Part shown: piece by piece, positions 1 through 9,130 of the stretch
Layout: the number at the start of each line of letters is the position of its first letter
Position numbering within the stretch: position 1 is the stretch's first letter
NCBI RefSeq assembly: GCF_900143265.1
Contig: NZ_FRDJ01000005.1
Span: 62,001 to 126,000, forward strand
From: Fervidobacterium gondwanense DSM 13020
Lineage (GTDB): Bacteria > Thermotogota > Thermotogae > Thermotogales > Fervidobacteriaceae
Length of the DNA stretch: 64,000 bases
Reading direction: 5' to 3'
Made by a program: the position numbers and the translations under genes
Notes under the pieces: generated by a model
Seen by the model: the letters and a program-made list of their open reading frames with translations, nothing else
The model's database searches: none
What the model was told of the DNA's origin: nothing

Positions 1-202
1 GAATTGTCCCTTCGTCAAATCCGTCACGTTTTAGCCTATTTTCAACTTCCCATTGAGAACGTGCCCTGAATTTTATAAATCTCAGTGCAACATCAATGGG
101 GGATTTTTTTCCCTTTTCTTTACGAACGTCTTTTTCGAACTTGTGCGAGAAATTATCGCTCTGGTCATTGTAATATTTGTTACTTCGATACTTTTTCTTC
201 AT
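1..202 (-). CDS. recX: RecX regulatory protein, N-terminal part (cut by window edge)
   Basis: The first 67 codons are visible. After a basic, low-complexity stretch of about 38 residues comes a RecX-type helical repeat, with [17 protein letters not shown] followed by K.DGF. This matches the family pattern (R.RS..E....L...G). RecX binds RecA filaments and limits RecA activity. The ATG lies inside the end of recA (23-nt overlap), as expected for a co-transcribed recA-recX pair. No strong Shine-Dalgarno precedes it, so translation is probably coupled to recA. The remainder of the gene lies outside the window. Confidence 0.82.
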   Translation of the reverse strand, partial: MKKKYRSNKYYNDQSDNFSHKFEKDVRKEKGKKSPIDVALRFIKFRARSQWEVENRLKRDGFDEGTI

Positions 203-1232
203 CCTGCGTATTCTGCGTTCCTATGTTGTGGAAGTACTTTTCCCTGATTCTGTTCTCTATCTCAGTTGCAATCTCTGGATGCTCAAAGAGATAACTCACG
301 GCATTAGACTTACCTTGACCGAGTGAATGTTCTTTTCCTGTCAAATCCTCGTATGTAAACCAACTTCCTCGCCTGTCTATGAGTCCTTCATTCACTGCCA
401 TGTTGAAAAGTTCATTTTCTCTTACTATTCCTTTTCCGTAAATTATATCCACTGTCGTTGTCCTAAATGGCGGTGCGACTTTGTTCTTGACAAATTTTAT
501 GGTGACTTCGTTTCCAACATGTTCGTTGCCCTCGACAATCTTTCCAGAAGACCTTACTTCCATTCTCATCGTTGCATAGAATTTCAGAGCGACACCACCG
601 GTTGTTGTTTCTGGGTTTCCGTACATAACACCGATCTTCATACGCGTTTGGTTTATAAAGATTACTACCGCCTTTGATTTATTCACGTTACCTGCAAGCT
701 TCCTTAAAGCTTGTGACATCAATCTTGCTTGAAGTCCTATCTGGGCTTCTCCCATCGCTCCTTCTATCTCGGCTCTTGGAACAAGTGCTGCAACAGAGTC
801 GACAACTATAAGGTCCACTGCATTGCTCCTAACGAGCTCGTCAACAATGTCGAGTGCTTGCTCACCATAGTCAGGTTGTGAGACCAAGAGTTCAGAAAGA
901 TTAATTCCGAGGTTCCTTGCATAGTTCAAATCGAGTGCGTGTTCAGCATCAACAAAGGCTGCAATACCGCCCATCTTCTGTACAGATGCTATCGCGTGGA
1001 GAGCTATGGTCGTTTTACCACTTGACTCTGGACCGTATATTTCGATAACCCTTCCTCTCGGGTATCCACCGACTCCAGAGGCTATATCGATCGCAAGTGA
1101 CCCGCTCGGAATAACTTCAACACCCTGGAGCAGGTTATCTTCACCAAGGACCATTATTGAACCTTTACCATACTGCTTTTCGATCTTGCTGATAGCCTTT
1201 TTTAAAACATCTTTCTTCATTTCATCTGGCAT
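180..1232 (-). CDS. recA: Recombinase RecA
   Basis: A 350-residue RecA, the ATP-dependent strand-exchange protein of recombinational repair. Walker A GPESSGKT is at residues 67-74, Walker B is [12 protein letters not shown], and loop L2 carries [20 protein letters not shown]. The C-terminus is short and acidic/polar. I start at the second Met (MPDEMKK) because a GGAGGT lies 9 nt upstream; the upstream ATG would put that Shine-Dalgarno inside the protein. It overlaps thpR by 11 nt upstream and recX by 23 nt downstream. No LexA-type operator is visible, and the gene sits deep in a run of overlapping genes. Confidence 0.98.
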   Translation of the reverse strand: MPDEMKKDVLKKAISKIEKQYGKGSIMVLGEDNLLQGVEVIPSGSLAIDIASGVGGYPRGRVIEIYGPESSGKTTIALHAIASVQKMGGIAAFVDAEHALDLNYARNLGINLSELLVSQPDYGEQALDIVDELVRSNAVDLIVVDSVAALVPRAEIEGAMGEAQIGLQARLMSQALRKLAGNVNKSKAVVIFINQTRMKIGVMYGNPETTTGGVALKFYATMRMEVRSSGKIVEGNEHVGNEVTIKFVKNKVAPPFRTTTVDIIYGKGIVRENELFNMAVNEGLIDRRGSWFTYEDLTGKEHSLGQGKSNAVSYLFEHPEIATEIENRIREKYFHNIGTQNTQDEEKVSK

Positions 1233-1794
1233 TTCTAACCAAACCTCCTTCAAATTTCAATTTGTACATCCATTTATAAATCGGACCTTGCGGCGTTAAC
1301 GTTGAGCTGTAGATGGTAATACCATCTATAACAAGCGATACTTTTGGAACTTGAATCTCCTTAACAAGTTCTTCCCAATTATTAGGATACTCTTTGACCC
1401 TACCAAGCGTAACATGCGGAACAAAATTACCTTGGTCATCGTACTTCACCTTGCACTTAGTCAACTCAGACTTCATCTCAAGATACATCCTCTGCAAAGA
1501 CTTAGTTGGTTCAAGCTTTAAAAAGAGAACGCGTGGTGATTGCTTGAATTTAAAATAACCAAAATCCACCAAGTTTGTGCTAAAAGATGGGAAACCTTGC
1601 AGCCTTTTGTTTAAAGAGAGAGCCATCGACTCGACTGCCTTTTCATCCATTTCTCCGAGGAAAAAAAGAGTTAAATGCAAATTTTCTGGTTTAGTCCATG
1701 CAGCTTTGAAACCAAGCCCCACCAATCTGTCGATAACATCTGTGGCTATTTCTCTAATTTCCTGATTAACATCAACGGCAATAAACGTTCTCAC
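1222..1794 (-). CDS. thpR: RNA 2',3'-cyclic phosphodiesterase (2H family, ThpR/LigT)
   Basis: A 190-residue 2H phosphoesterase. The two catalytic HxT motifs are present: HLTLFFLG near residue 40 and HVTLGR near residue 127. The start is GTG with GGAGGGG 6 nt upstream. The family hydrolyses RNA 2',3'-cyclic phosphates and can ligate tRNA halves in vitro; its physiological role is unclear. It overlaps recA by 11 nt. The call is by motif spacing and length, which match the family's usual 175-195 residues. Confidence 0.93.
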   Translation of the reverse strand: MRTFIAVDVNQEIREIATDVIDRLVGLGFKAAWTKPENLHLTLFFLGEMDEKAVESMALSLNKRLQGFPSFSTNLVDFGYFKFKQSPRVLFLKLEPTKSLQRMYLEMKSELTKCKVKYDDQGNFVPHVTLGRVKEYPNNWEELVKEIQVPKVSLVIDGITIYSSTLTPQGPIYKWMYKLKFEGGLVRNAR

Positions 1795-1838
1795 GCGAAC
1801 CCCTCCATATTAATTTCTGCTTTTCGCATTTTCGCAAT

Positions 1839-2426
1839 TTACCTGTTGAGATACTCCCTGTTTTGATAGACATATATAAGACCAGATAGCACCGTTGATA
1901 TCGCAACTACATAAATGAGTACCGCGTTCAATCCGGATAGAACCCTCAATAACCTTTCCGAAGAAGACAGAGTTAGCTCCAAGAATAAACCAACTGAGAG
2001 TATCATCTGTGAAACTGTTTTGAACTTTCCGAAGATGTTTGCTGCTATAACATTTCCGGCGTCTGAAGCGACCATGCGAACGATACTCACAAGCGTATCG
2101 CGAAACACCATCACGATCACTAACCAGCCCGGCGCCATTCCGAATTCCACGAAAACTATCAAAATGGAAGTAATGAGAATCTTGTCGCTCATTTGGTCAA
2201 GAACCTTGCCCAACTTTGTCACAAGGCCGTACTTCCTTGCAAAATATCCATCAAAATAATCACTGATTGCCGCAGCGACGAAAATAACAAACGCAGAGCC
2301 ATAGTTACCAAGGTACATCAACAAAACTATTATGGCTGTCGAAAAAATCCTAAGCCAACTTATGGCATTTGGTAGATTGAAGACTACGCTCTCTTTGGTT
2401 TTCTTTTCCCCAGCTCCCAAGCTCAA
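1839..2426 (-). CDS. pgsA: CDP-diacylglycerol--glycerol-3-phosphate 3-phosphatidyltransferase
   Basis: A 195-residue integral membrane enzyme making phosphatidylglycerophosphate, the first step of PG synthesis. It carries the CDP-alcohol phosphotransferase signature: a DYFDGYFAR core, eight residues, then G.VLDQMSD (D-x2-DG-x2-AR-x8-G-x3-D-x3-D). Several hydrophobic segments follow. The TTG start overlaps the rimO stop (TTGA), so translation is coupled; GAAGGTG upstream is a plausible ribosome site. Assignment to PgsA rather than another CDP-alcohol transferase rests on the N-terminal NLPNAISWLRI signature typical of PgsA. Confidence 0.92.
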   Translation of the reverse strand: MSLGAGEKKTKESVVFNLPNAISWLRIFSTAIIVLLMYLGNYGSAFVIFVAAAISDYFDGYFARKYGLVTKLGKVLDQMSDKILITSILIVFVEFGMAPGWLVIVMVFRDTLVSIVRMVASDAGNVIAANIFGKFKTVSQMILSVGLFLELTLSSSERLLRVLSGLNAVLIYVVAISTVLSGLIYVYQNREYLNR

Positions 2427-3715
2427 ACTATTTCACCTTCCAGATCATATGTATCGGCTTCAGTAATCCGGACTTTTACAAAACCTTTAATACCACTGCC
2501 TTTCACAAAGACATTTCCATCAATTTCAGGTGCGTCCATATAACCACGCCCAATCAAAACCCCATTCGCCTCTTCATCAACCAATACATCAATAACACGT
2601 TCGATAAATCTCTGATTTCGCATTGCGGAAATCTCTGCTTGTGTCTCCATCAACCTGTCAAGCCTCTTTTGAGCTGTTGATGACCTTACTTTGTGGGGTA
2701 ATTTGTAAGATGCAGCGTCTTCTTCATCTGAATATATGAACGCTCCGAGTTTGTCGAATTCAACGGCTCTAACAAAATCGAGCAACTCTTCGAAATCTTC
2801 GGAAGTCTCACCAGGAAATCCGAGAATGATAGAAGTCCTCAAAACAGCGTCTGGATACATAGTTCTGATCTTTTCAAAAAGCTTTTCGAGCTCACTCGGT
2901 GTTCTCGTTCTGTTCATCAGTTTCAAAATTTTGGTGCTCCCATGCTGGACTGGAATGTCAAAATATTTTACCACCTTTTCGTACGAGAAACCTTCCAAGA
3001 TTTCATCTGTCACATGATCAGGATGCATGTACATAACTCTAATCCAAAAATCTCCATCAATTTTATTTAACCTTTTCAAGAGTTCTGGTAACATCTGTTT
3101 GCCGTAAATATCTATACCATATCCTGTGGTATCTTGAGCAACCAAAATAACTTCTCTCTTCCCGGATGAAACTAATGTTCTGACCTCATTTTCAATATCT
3201 TCAAGCTTTCTACTTACAAACCCCCCTTTAAATTTCGGTATCGTACAGAAAGTACAAGCTCTGTCGCAACCATCGGCAATTTTCACGTATGCGTATGGTA
3301 AATCATCGTCGACTCTACCTTCGAAATCGTACACGGCAATAGGATCCGTGATATACTTGCTCACCTTTTGAATATTCTCTGCAAGTACTTTCGGTGGTAT
3401 TACACCAAACCAACCATCAACCTCTGGAATTTCATGCGGTAAGTCCTTTGGATAACGCTGCACTAAACAGCCAGTCACAAAAACTTTAAAATCTTTCTTT
3501 ACCTTCTTATGTTCAACAAACTCTAAAATAGTGTCAATTGACTCTTGTTTTGCATCTACAATAAATCCACAAGTATCTACGACAACTCCATCTGCCTCTT
3601 CTAAATCATCAACAATTTCATGACCAAGCTGTTTTATGTGATGCTTAAATAAAGAAAAATCAGCCTCGTTTTTAGGACATCCGAGAACAACAATATACAA
3701 CTTCAAAAACTTCAC
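2423..3715 (-). CDS. rimO: Ribosomal protein S12 methylthiotransferase RimO
   Basis: A 430-residue radical-SAM methylthiotransferase. The UPF0004 domain has its three cluster Cys (C13, C49, C83). The radical SAM loop C150-x3-C-x2-C (CDRACTFC) follows, and there is a C-terminal TRAM-like beta domain. RimO carries two 4Fe-4S clusters and modifies an aspartate of ribosomal protein S12; MiaB is the tRNA paralogue. The CPKNEAD N-terminus and the CDRACTFCTIP loop favour RimO. It overlaps the upstream DUF4416 gene by ATGA (3712-3715) and pgsA downstream by four bases. Confidence 0.93.
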   Translation of the reverse strand: MKFLKLYIVVLGCPKNEADFSLFKHHIKQLGHEIVDDLEEADGVVVDTCGFIVDAKQESIDTILEFVEHKKVKKDFKVFVTGCLVQRYPKDLPHEIPEVDGWFGVIPPKVLAENIQKVSKYITDPIAVYDFEGRVDDDLPYAYVKIADGCDRACTFCTIPKFKGGFVSRKLEDIENEVRTLVSSGKREVILVAQDTTGYGIDIYGKQMLPELLKRLNKIDGDFWIRVMYMHPDHVTDEILEGFSYEKVVKYFDIPVQHGSTKILKLMNRTRTPSELEKLFEKIRTMYPDAVLRTSIILGFPGETSEDFEELLDFVRAVEFDKLGAFIYSDEEDAASYKLPHKVRSSTAQKRLDRLMETQAEISAMRNQRFIERVIDVLVDEEANGVLIGRGYMDAPEIDGNVFVKGSGIKGFVKVRITEADTYDLEGEIV

Positions 3716-4275
3716 CTTCCTTTTTTCTCGAAAACTTGTCTCAAGTAATTCTTACGTTTCTCAAGGTACAATTCCCTAATCTTCGACAATTCCTCTTTAT
3801 ACACCTCTTCTTTGTAATTTGGATAAGTAAAATCGTAATCTTTCCACCTACCATTTATGTACATCAACGTCGGTTCGGCATATATCCCGTGTCCTATGTA
3901 AATTCTGTGAGGCCACATCTTTGTGGTTGCCAAGACAAATTGCATATGGTGCATATACCCCGGGTCGAGATTAAACCTTCGCTTTCCGTCGACGGCATAC
4001 TTAAGCTCTATTTCGTTTGTCTTCACTTTAATCATCGAAAGCAAAGACGGATGGATAAGCCTTTCAAAACTTATAAGCCTTCCAATTATTCCTGAACCCA
4101 TCTCTTCATTGTAGTAGAGCGTGTACTTTTCAAAATCCAAAGCATCGCTAACATAATCCATCGGTCCGAAAAGTGAAACAAGCTCGTCTTTAACCTCGTT
4201 AAACCAATAGTCAATATGTGAAGAGAACATAAAAATTACCAAATTAACAGGCTCTACAATCCTCACTTTTCCCAT
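3712..4275 (-). CDS. DUF4416 family protein
   Basis: 187 residues. I recognise the DUF4416 pattern: GPMDYVSD near residue 37, YYNEEMGSG, SFERLI, NLDPGY, then ATTKMWPHRIYIGHGIYAE and a closing FTYPNY. The family has no established function. It has no membrane segment or signal peptide. The gene sits between the small membrane protein gene (13-nt overlap) and rimO (ATGA overlap), so it is probably translated from the same message as rimO, pgsA and recA. Confidence 0.85.
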   Translation of the reverse strand: MGKVRIVEPVNLVIFMFSSHIDYWFNEVKDELVSLFGPMDYVSDALDFEKYTLYYNEEMGSGIIGRLISFERLIHPSLLSMIKVKTNEIELKYAVDGKRRFNLDPGYMHHMQFVLATTKMWPHRIYIGHGIYAEPTLMYINGRWKDYDFTYPNYKEEVYKEELSKIRELYLEKRKNYLRQVFEKKGR

Positions 4276-4550
4276 ATAACTTCCACCTCGAATTGTGGAA
4301 TCCTAACGATCTTAACTCTGTTACCGTACAGTCTTAAGATAGCTTCCCCGACTATGTGGTATGTACCCAGATTCATGTTTGTGACTCCGCTGTATTGCTT
4401 TCCATTCAAAAAATAAACGCCTCTCAACCCTTCAATCGTTACCAGCGGAGCATTCTTAACGTGTCTCATATAACTGAAAGAGAATAACAACAATAAAACA
4501 CTTACAAGTGTCATGCCATAAAAAAGAACGCGTATTAAGTTTTTCGACAT
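4263..4550 (-). CDS. Small single-span membrane protein, unknown function
   Basis: 95 residues. One hydrophobic segment (about residues 8-28, rich in L, V and F) is followed by a roughly 65-residue polar domain of predicted beta character. It is probably anchored with the soluble part outside. No family was recognised. AAGGTGGTAAG lies just before the ATG. It is the first gene of the overlapping minus-strand string leading to recA, directly beside the repeat-rich gap. A minus-strand TATAAT (plus 4641-4646) with a weak -35 could be the promoter. Confidence 0.7.
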   Translation of the reverse strand: MSKNLIRVLFYGMTLVSVLLLLFSFSYMRHVKNAPLVTIEGLRGVYFLNGKQYSGVTNMNLGTYHIVGEAILRLYGNRVKIVRIPQFEVEVIWEK

Positions 4551-4825
4551 CTTACCACCTTTCCATTTCTGCCTAATTCTGCATTAAAACAAATTCCATA
4601 TCAAAGTCACAAATTTCCAAAATTACCAATACACATGGATATTATACAACAAAAAACGAAAAAATGAACATCTTCGATGGTTATACTATTAACAAGCCAA
4701 AAATGTTTTGAATAAACGCAAAAATGAAAAATAACAATTTTAGTCTTGAATTAACTTTGATAGCGTTAGAAAAACAACTCAAGATATAGTACATGACATG
4801 GTTTATAATAACAACAAATTGTGAT

Positions 4826-5214
4826 GTGGTAAGTTAGTGGTAAGTTTCTGGTAAGTAAGTGGTAAGTTTTTACCAGCTTTGGTAAGTTTTTAAATACAAC
4901 AAATTGTGGCTAACAATTTTAACATACTATATATACGAAATTGCAAATTGTTCTCAATAAGAAAACTTACCAAACTTACCAATAGTGAAAAATTTCTCTA
5001 ATTTTAGGCACGCCTAATTGCACTCAAATCGTTTATTCATGCGCATTTAAAAAACTTACCACCGAAAATACCGCTTAAATACTTGATTTCTACTAAAAAC
5101 TTACCAAGGTGGTAAGTTGTAACAAAAAGGTGGTAAGTTGTAATATGAGTCTATAGTCAAGATTTGGTGTGAGGTTTTTGGTTACATTTGAGTAAACTTA
5201 CCAAACTTACCACC
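4826..5214. repeat. Array of 13 GGTAAGTT/AACTTACC boxes; candidate oriC DnaA-box cluster
   Basis: Plus-orientation boxes start at 4828, 4839, 4850 (GGTAAGTA), 4861 and 4881; the first four are exactly 11 bp apart. Minus-orientation boxes start at 4964, 4973, 5053, 5098, 5195 and 5204, and plus boxes at 5111 and 5132. The longest form, AAACTTACCACC, occurs at 5052-5063 and 5203-5214, and GGTGGTAAGTTG at 5108-5119 and 5129-5140. The 12-mer AAACCTACCACC is the DnaA box known from the T. maritima origin; the two longest copies differ from it at one base. Origin function is inference, and a repressor-binding array is the alternative. Confidence 0.6.
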
Positions 5215-5231
5215 ACTATATATAATACTAC

Positions 5232-5261
5232 TACTATCTTATAGATAGTATATATACTATC
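5232..5261. repeat. Nested AT-rich palindromes sharing one arm
   Basis: TACTATC (5232-5238), GATAGTA (5244-5250) and TACTATC (5255-5261) form two overlapping inverted repeats. 5244-5261, GATAGTATATATACTATC, is a perfect 18-bp palindrome. The middle arm can pair with either neighbour. It lies 18 bp beyond the last GGTAAGTT-type box, in the most AT-rich stretch, so it could belong to an unwinding element or be an operator. Confidence 0.55.
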
Positions 5262-5373
5262 GTTAAGGTATAGGGAGGTAAAAAGAAGAGTTAGCTTTTA
5301 AGAAAATATGAAATGAAGCCATTCTGGAAGAATTTCATATCATATTGTATGCGCAATAAACAAAAAACATAAA

Positions 5374-5396
5374 AGCCCGTCCTATGCAGACGGGCT
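5374..5396 (-). terminator. Rho-independent terminator of the NhaC-type antiporter gene
   Basis: A perfect 8-bp stem AGCCCGTC/GACGGGCT with a 7-nt loop. On the minus strand it is followed by TTTT, A, then TGTTTTTTG. It lies 56 bp downstream of the stop of the gene at 5453. Confidence 0.85.
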
Positions 5397-5452
5397 AAAA
5401 ACACATTAACAAAAGCTGATTTAAGAACTATTCGTATAAAGCAGAAACGAAT

Positions 5453-7000
5453 TTAAGAATCGATACGTTTTATTGAATATCTATTCAAAACTCTTGCAAG
5501 TAGAATAACTAATACCAAACCAACAGTGATTAGAATGAATGGAGAAGTCCTGAAAGCACCGTAGACGAAATACATTAACAAAGCAACGAATGCGGTAAGC
5601 AATGCATATGGTATCTGTGTATTGACATGGTCCATATGGTCACTTCCAGAGAATATTGATGACAAAACTGTGGTGTCTGATATTGGTGAGCAGTGATCTC
5701 CAAATATAGAACCAGCAAAGACAACACCAGCCATGCTTGTTACTGACAACCACGCATCTCCAGTAACTTTGTATGCTATCGGTATTGCTATCGGCGTGAG
5801 AATTGCCATCGTTCCCCAAGAAGTACCGGTAGCAAATGAAACAAGAGCACCTATTATGAAAATTATAGGCGGTATCAAGAAGAACGATGAATCCTCTTTA
5901 ACTAAAGAAACAACGTAACCTGAAAGATCAACGTCCTTAGTGACACTACCAATCGACCAAGCAAGTACCAATATCGCACAAGCTAACAGCATGAGCTTGA
6001 ACCCATCGAGAACAGTTTTCATAGTCTCTGAGATAGTCATGAGCTTAAATCCAATAGCTATGGCTATGCCGGTAAGCATCATAGCGAACGCTCCCCATAG
6101 AAGTGCCGTCGCAGCATCTGCATTACCGAGCTTCTCAATAAGCGTCGCTCCACCTGCCTTAGCACCCGTGTAATAAAATCCCCATATCGTAACACCTATC
6201 AAAGCAACTATCGGTAGAACGAAAGTTAAAATCATCGGCTTAGTCTCTATCGGCTTTCCGAGTTCAAAGTCAACATCCAACATTGGTACTGCACCGTCAC
6301 GCTTCGTCTTTCCTTCTTTCTGAGCCCTTAGCTCTGCTTTTAGCATCGGACCAAAGTCCCAGGAAGTGATAGCTATAATACCAACGAATAGGACGGTAAA
6401 CAGACAGTACAGGTTAAACGGAATGCTACCAAGAAAAGCTGAGAGTGGTGAAATTCCGGTTATATTTGCACTTTCCATACCTTTCTGAATCATACCAAGC
6501 TGGTATGCGATCCAGTCAGATATGAAGAACGTCGCAACAGGAGCCGATGTCGAGTCTAAGATGTATGAAAGCTTCTCTTTAGAGATCTTGTGTTCTTCAA
6601 ATATGTCGCGGGTCACGTTACCGACAATCGCTGCATTTATGTAATCGTTAAAGAAAACAATCACACCGAGAAGCCAAGCCCAAACCGTAGCTGAACGCCT
6701 CGTTTTAATTTTAGTTTTCGCCCAGTCTGCCAATGCTTTGCTTCCGCCAAGTTTCCAGATGAATGCAATTCCAGCACCCATGATGAGGTTGAAAAGCAGT
6801 AATTTTGCATTCCACTCATCAGCAACTGAGCCAACTATCTTATCAAGAGAATAACCAAATGCTGACAGCGGGTTAAAGGAATTCAAAAGTAATCCGCCAG
6901 TGAAGATACCTAAGAAGAGTGAAAGAAGGACGTTCTTTGTAATGAAACAGAGGACAATAGCAACTAAAGGTGGCAAAATTGACCAAATGGTACCTGCCAT
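5453..7000 (-). CDS. Na+/H+ antiporter NhaC family protein
   Basis: 515 residues with about 11-13 hydrophobic segments. The C-terminal half has the NhaC-type core: FATGTSWGTMAILTPIAIP, then GSIFGDHCSPISDTT and a histidine-containing SGSDHMDHVNTQ. These antiporters exchange cytoplasmic Na+ for protons; some relatives exchange organic acids, so the substrate is inferred. I start at MAGTIWS because GGGGAGGTG lies 6 nt before that ATG; the frame stays open 48 codons further upstream but has no ribosome site there. It is monocistronic by layout, with a terminator downstream and 140 bp to the gene upstream. Confidence 0.88.
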   Translation of the reverse strand: MAGTIWSILPPLVAIVLCFITKNVLLSLFLGIFTGGLLLNSFNPLSAFGYSLDKIVGSVADEWNAKLLLFNLIMGAGIAFIWKLGGSKALADWAKTKIKTRRSATVWAWLLGVIVFFNDYINAAIVGNVTRDIFEEHKISKEKLSYILDSTSAPVATFFISDWIAYQLGMIQKGMESANITGISPLSAFLGSIPFNLYCLFTVLFVGIIAITSWDFGPMLKAELRAQKEGKTKRDGAVPMLDVDFELGKPIETKPMILTFVLPIVALIGVTIWGFYYTGAKAGGATLIEKLGNADAATALLWGAFAMMLTGIAIAIGFKLMTISETMKTVLDGFKLMLLACAILVLAWSIGSVTKDVDLSGYVVSLVKEDSSFFLIPPIIFIIGALVSFATGTSWGTMAILTPIAIPIAYKVTGDAWLSVTSMAGVVFAGSIFGDHCSPISDTTVLSSIFSGSDHMDHVNTQIPYALLTAFVALLMYFVYGAFRTSPFILITVGLVLVILLARVLNRYSIKRIDS

Positions 7001-7140
7001 AGAAACACCTCCCCAAATCTCGTAAATCTCTTTGATAAAATCTCTCTCTTGAAAATTTATTTGAAGACTTTTGATAAATGAATTATTCTTTGAAAAAGAG
7101 AGTGCGAAAAAGATTAAGAGCAGGAATTTATAGAGGAATA

Positions 7141-7875
7141 TCACACGTATTTTCTAATTTCTTCGATGAATCTATTCATTTTCTCGTAGTGAGTCCCACC
7201 CCAGTATATCTTTTCGCATCCGCTGCATATCGAAAATTCGTCGTACATTTCTTTAACTTTCTCAGGAATTTTGTCGAGTATCTTAGACTTTTCAATAGGC
7301 AAGAGCTTACCGTTGCATAATATGCACCTTTTAAATGGGTTAAACCAATTTTTTAACTTGTATCTTCTGGATACTTCAATCAATTGTTGTTTTGGCTCGT
7401 CGGACCTAACAATGTATCCATATTTAACCTCACTATTCTTGAGCATCATCCTGTCTTTGGTAAGTATTATCAAGTCTTCGTTTCTTGCCTTTTCAATAAT
7501 CTTTTCATCCTCTATAATCCCAAAATCTGCGTATATTCCAAGCATTCTTAGGTATCTTGCAAGCCCACCTAAGTGTATGTCTAAGATGAACTTTGGTTCT
7601 CCTTCGTATTTCGGTGTCAGAATGTATTCTTCCGGAATCTCCAAATCGCTATCGGGATAAACGAAATACATCTCACCATTTTCAACTATCTTGTCGAACT
7701 TCACAAATTTACCGTTGAGAGTAATAAAATACACCTCGGTGTGCGGAACACCGAGGCGTTCTATGCAATCTTTTATCGTCTGGTTTACTCCAGGCTCCAA
7801 TTCAATCATTCTTGCTTTGGAAAGGTCTGTGAGACTTCCAAAAAACGTTATCGATATTCTAATTTTCTTTTCCAT
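7141..7875 (-). CDS. Mut7-C RNase-fold protein with N-terminal ubiquitin-like domain
   Basis: 244 residues. Residues 1-80 resemble a ThiS/ubiquitin-like fold. From about 95 on comes the Mut7-C domain: [15 protein letters not shown], then [12 protein letters not shown] and YIVRSD, and a C-terminal zinc ribbon CILC...CSGC with WGGTHYEKM. Mut7-C is a PIN-like putative RNase found alone in many prokaryotes; its target RNA is unknown. The ATG overlaps the end of purA by 17 nt; a TTG two codons earlier is possible. Confidence 0.85.
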   Translation of the reverse strand: MEKKIRISITFFGSLTDLSKARMIELEPGVNQTIKDCIERLGVPHTEVYFITLNGKFVKFDKIVENGEMYFVYPDSDLEIPEEYILTPKYEGEPKFILDIHLGGLARYLRMLGIYADFGIIEDEKIIEKARNEDLIILTKDRMMLKNSEVKYGYIVRSDEPKQQLIEVSRRYKLKNWFNPFKRCILCNGKLLPIEKSKILDKIPEKVKEMYDEFSICSGCEKIYWGGTHYEKMNRFIEEIRKYV

Positions 7876-9085
7876 CTTCAAAGCTCACTATATCTTCTAC
7901 ATTTGCGCCTGTTGATATGTAAGTAATTTTTCGTCCGGTTTCTCTTTCCAAGAATTCTACAAATTTAGCAAAGTTTCTGTCGTTTAAATCTTTCCAACCT
8001 TGGAATTCGACATATTCTACATCGGTCTTACTGAGCATTTCTAAATCCGTGGGTATATCTATCTTCTTCCCATCTATCGCATACCTAACACCGACAAGAA
8101 CTTTATCCATCCCAGAGAGTACGTCTGCCTTTGTCATTATCATCTCGGTACAGTCAGATATTTCTATGGCGTATTTCAGAAGTGGTAAGTCGAGCCAGCC
8201 GCATCTTCTTGGTCTTCCAGTTGTTGCTCCGTATTCTTTTCCTGCTTTTCTGAGTTTTTCTGCGTCTTCTCCGAACAACTCAGTTGGGAACGGACCTTCG
8301 CCAACTCTTGTGAGGTAAGCTTTGAAAACGCCTATTCTTTTATCGATGTTCATCGGATAGCCGAGCCCCGGTTCAACGCCTGTTGTGTTACAGTACGTAC
8401 CTGTGACGTACGGATAACTTCCCATGTCTATGTCGAGCAATACACCTTGTGTACCCTCAAAGAGTACGTTTGAATTTTGTAATTCTTTACGTATTTCGAT
8501 AGGTGATACAACAAAACTTCTTATTTTTTCGTATTCTTCAAAGATCTTATCGTAGTCTGTCCAATCTATCGAATAGAGATTTTTGTATAACTCGGATATG
8601 AACTTCAATTTTTCGAGTGCATTTTCTTGGTTTTCAAAATCTACAAGCCTCAAACCTATTCTGTGAACTTTATCGGCATATGCGGGTCCTATTCCTCGTT
8701 TTGTCGTTCCAACTGCTTTGTCTCCCTTTGCCATTTCAAACTTTTCATCGAGCATTTTGTGGACTGGCAAAACAACGTGTGCAAGGTTCGATACTTTTAT
8801 TCTTCTTGACACATCGAATCCAAGCCTTTTCAGTTCTTCGATTTCGCTATTAAGCACTCCAAGGTCCACGACGACACCGTTGGATATATAACCGATTGTA
8901 TCTGTTCTCACATCAAACGATGGTACTAAATGATGTACTAATTTAAAATTCCCATACTCGACGGTGTGTCCTGCGTTGCTACCACCGCTGTAGCGCACTA
9001 CGTAATCGTATTCACGGGAAAGATAAGTCGTTACCTTTCCCTTACCTTCGTCCCCCCAATGCAGTCCATAAACTATGCTTTTCAT
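7859..9085 (-). CDS. purA: Adenylosuccinate synthetase
   Basis: 408 residues; converts IMP plus aspartate and GTP to adenylosuccinate, committing purine flux to AMP. Motifs: WGDEGKGK near residue 10, [10 protein letters not shown] near residue 32, [31 protein letters not shown], and [12 protein letters not shown]. It is slightly shorter than the usual 425-430 residues. I start at MKSIVYG because GGAG lies 9 nt upstream; the ATG three codons earlier overlaps that site. It is followed with overlap by the Mut7-C gene and preceded by acylphosphatase at a 45-nt distance. Confidence 0.97.
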   Translation of the reverse strand: MKSIVYGLHWGDEGKGKVTTYLSREYDYVVRYSGGSNAGHTVEYGNFKLVHHLVPSFDVRTDTIGYISNGVVVDLGVLNSEIEELKRLGFDVSRRIKVSNLAHVVLPVHKMLDEKFEMAKGDKAVGTTKRGIGPAYADKVHRIGLRLVDFENQENALEKLKFISELYKNLYSIDWTDYDKIFEEYEKIRSFVVSPIEIRKELQNSNVLFEGTQGVLLDIDMGSYPYVTGTYCNTTGVEPGLGYPMNIDKRIGVFKAYLTRVGEGPFPTELFGEDAEKLRKAGKEYGATTGRPRRCGWLDLPLLKYAIEISDCTEMIMTKADVLSGMDKVLVGVRYAIDGKKIDIPTDLEMLSKTDVEYVEFQGWKDLNDRNFAKFVEFLERETGRKITYISTGANVEDIVSFEDGKEN

Positions 9086-9130
9086 GCTTTCCATCTCCTT
9101 TTTTAAAAAGTTCTTTCGGTAACCATAGAC

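Larger units (their letters stand above)
4551..5452. other. 0.9-kb AT-rich gap without a convincing gene
   Basis: No reading frame of useful length with a ribosome site was found. From the left, 4560-4810 is very AT-rich with poly-A runs. 4826-5214 holds the GGTAAGTT array. 4811-4823 and 4896-4908 are a 13-bp direct repeat, ACAACAAATTGTG. 5215-5261 is an AT palindrome zone. 5274-5279 is a GGAGG-like site followed only by very short frames. 5374-5396 is a terminator. The whole gap fits a regulatory or replication-origin function better than a gene. Confidence 0.75.

Noticed and set aside
4826-5214. CRISPR-like repeats
   Set aside because: The units are 8-12 bp, in both orientations and irregularly spaced after the first four; there are no 25-40 bp repeats with uniform spacers and no cas genes.
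5308-5370. A short frame after the GGAGG-like site at 5274-5279
   Set aside because: The first ATG is followed after one codon by a stop, and the next gives only 19 codons at a poor distance from the site; no codon pattern or homology supports it.
7000-7144. N-terminal 48-codon extension of the NhaC-type gene
   Set aside because: It lacks a ribosome site and the strong GGGGAGGTG precedes the internal ATG, whose product aligns with the usual family start.
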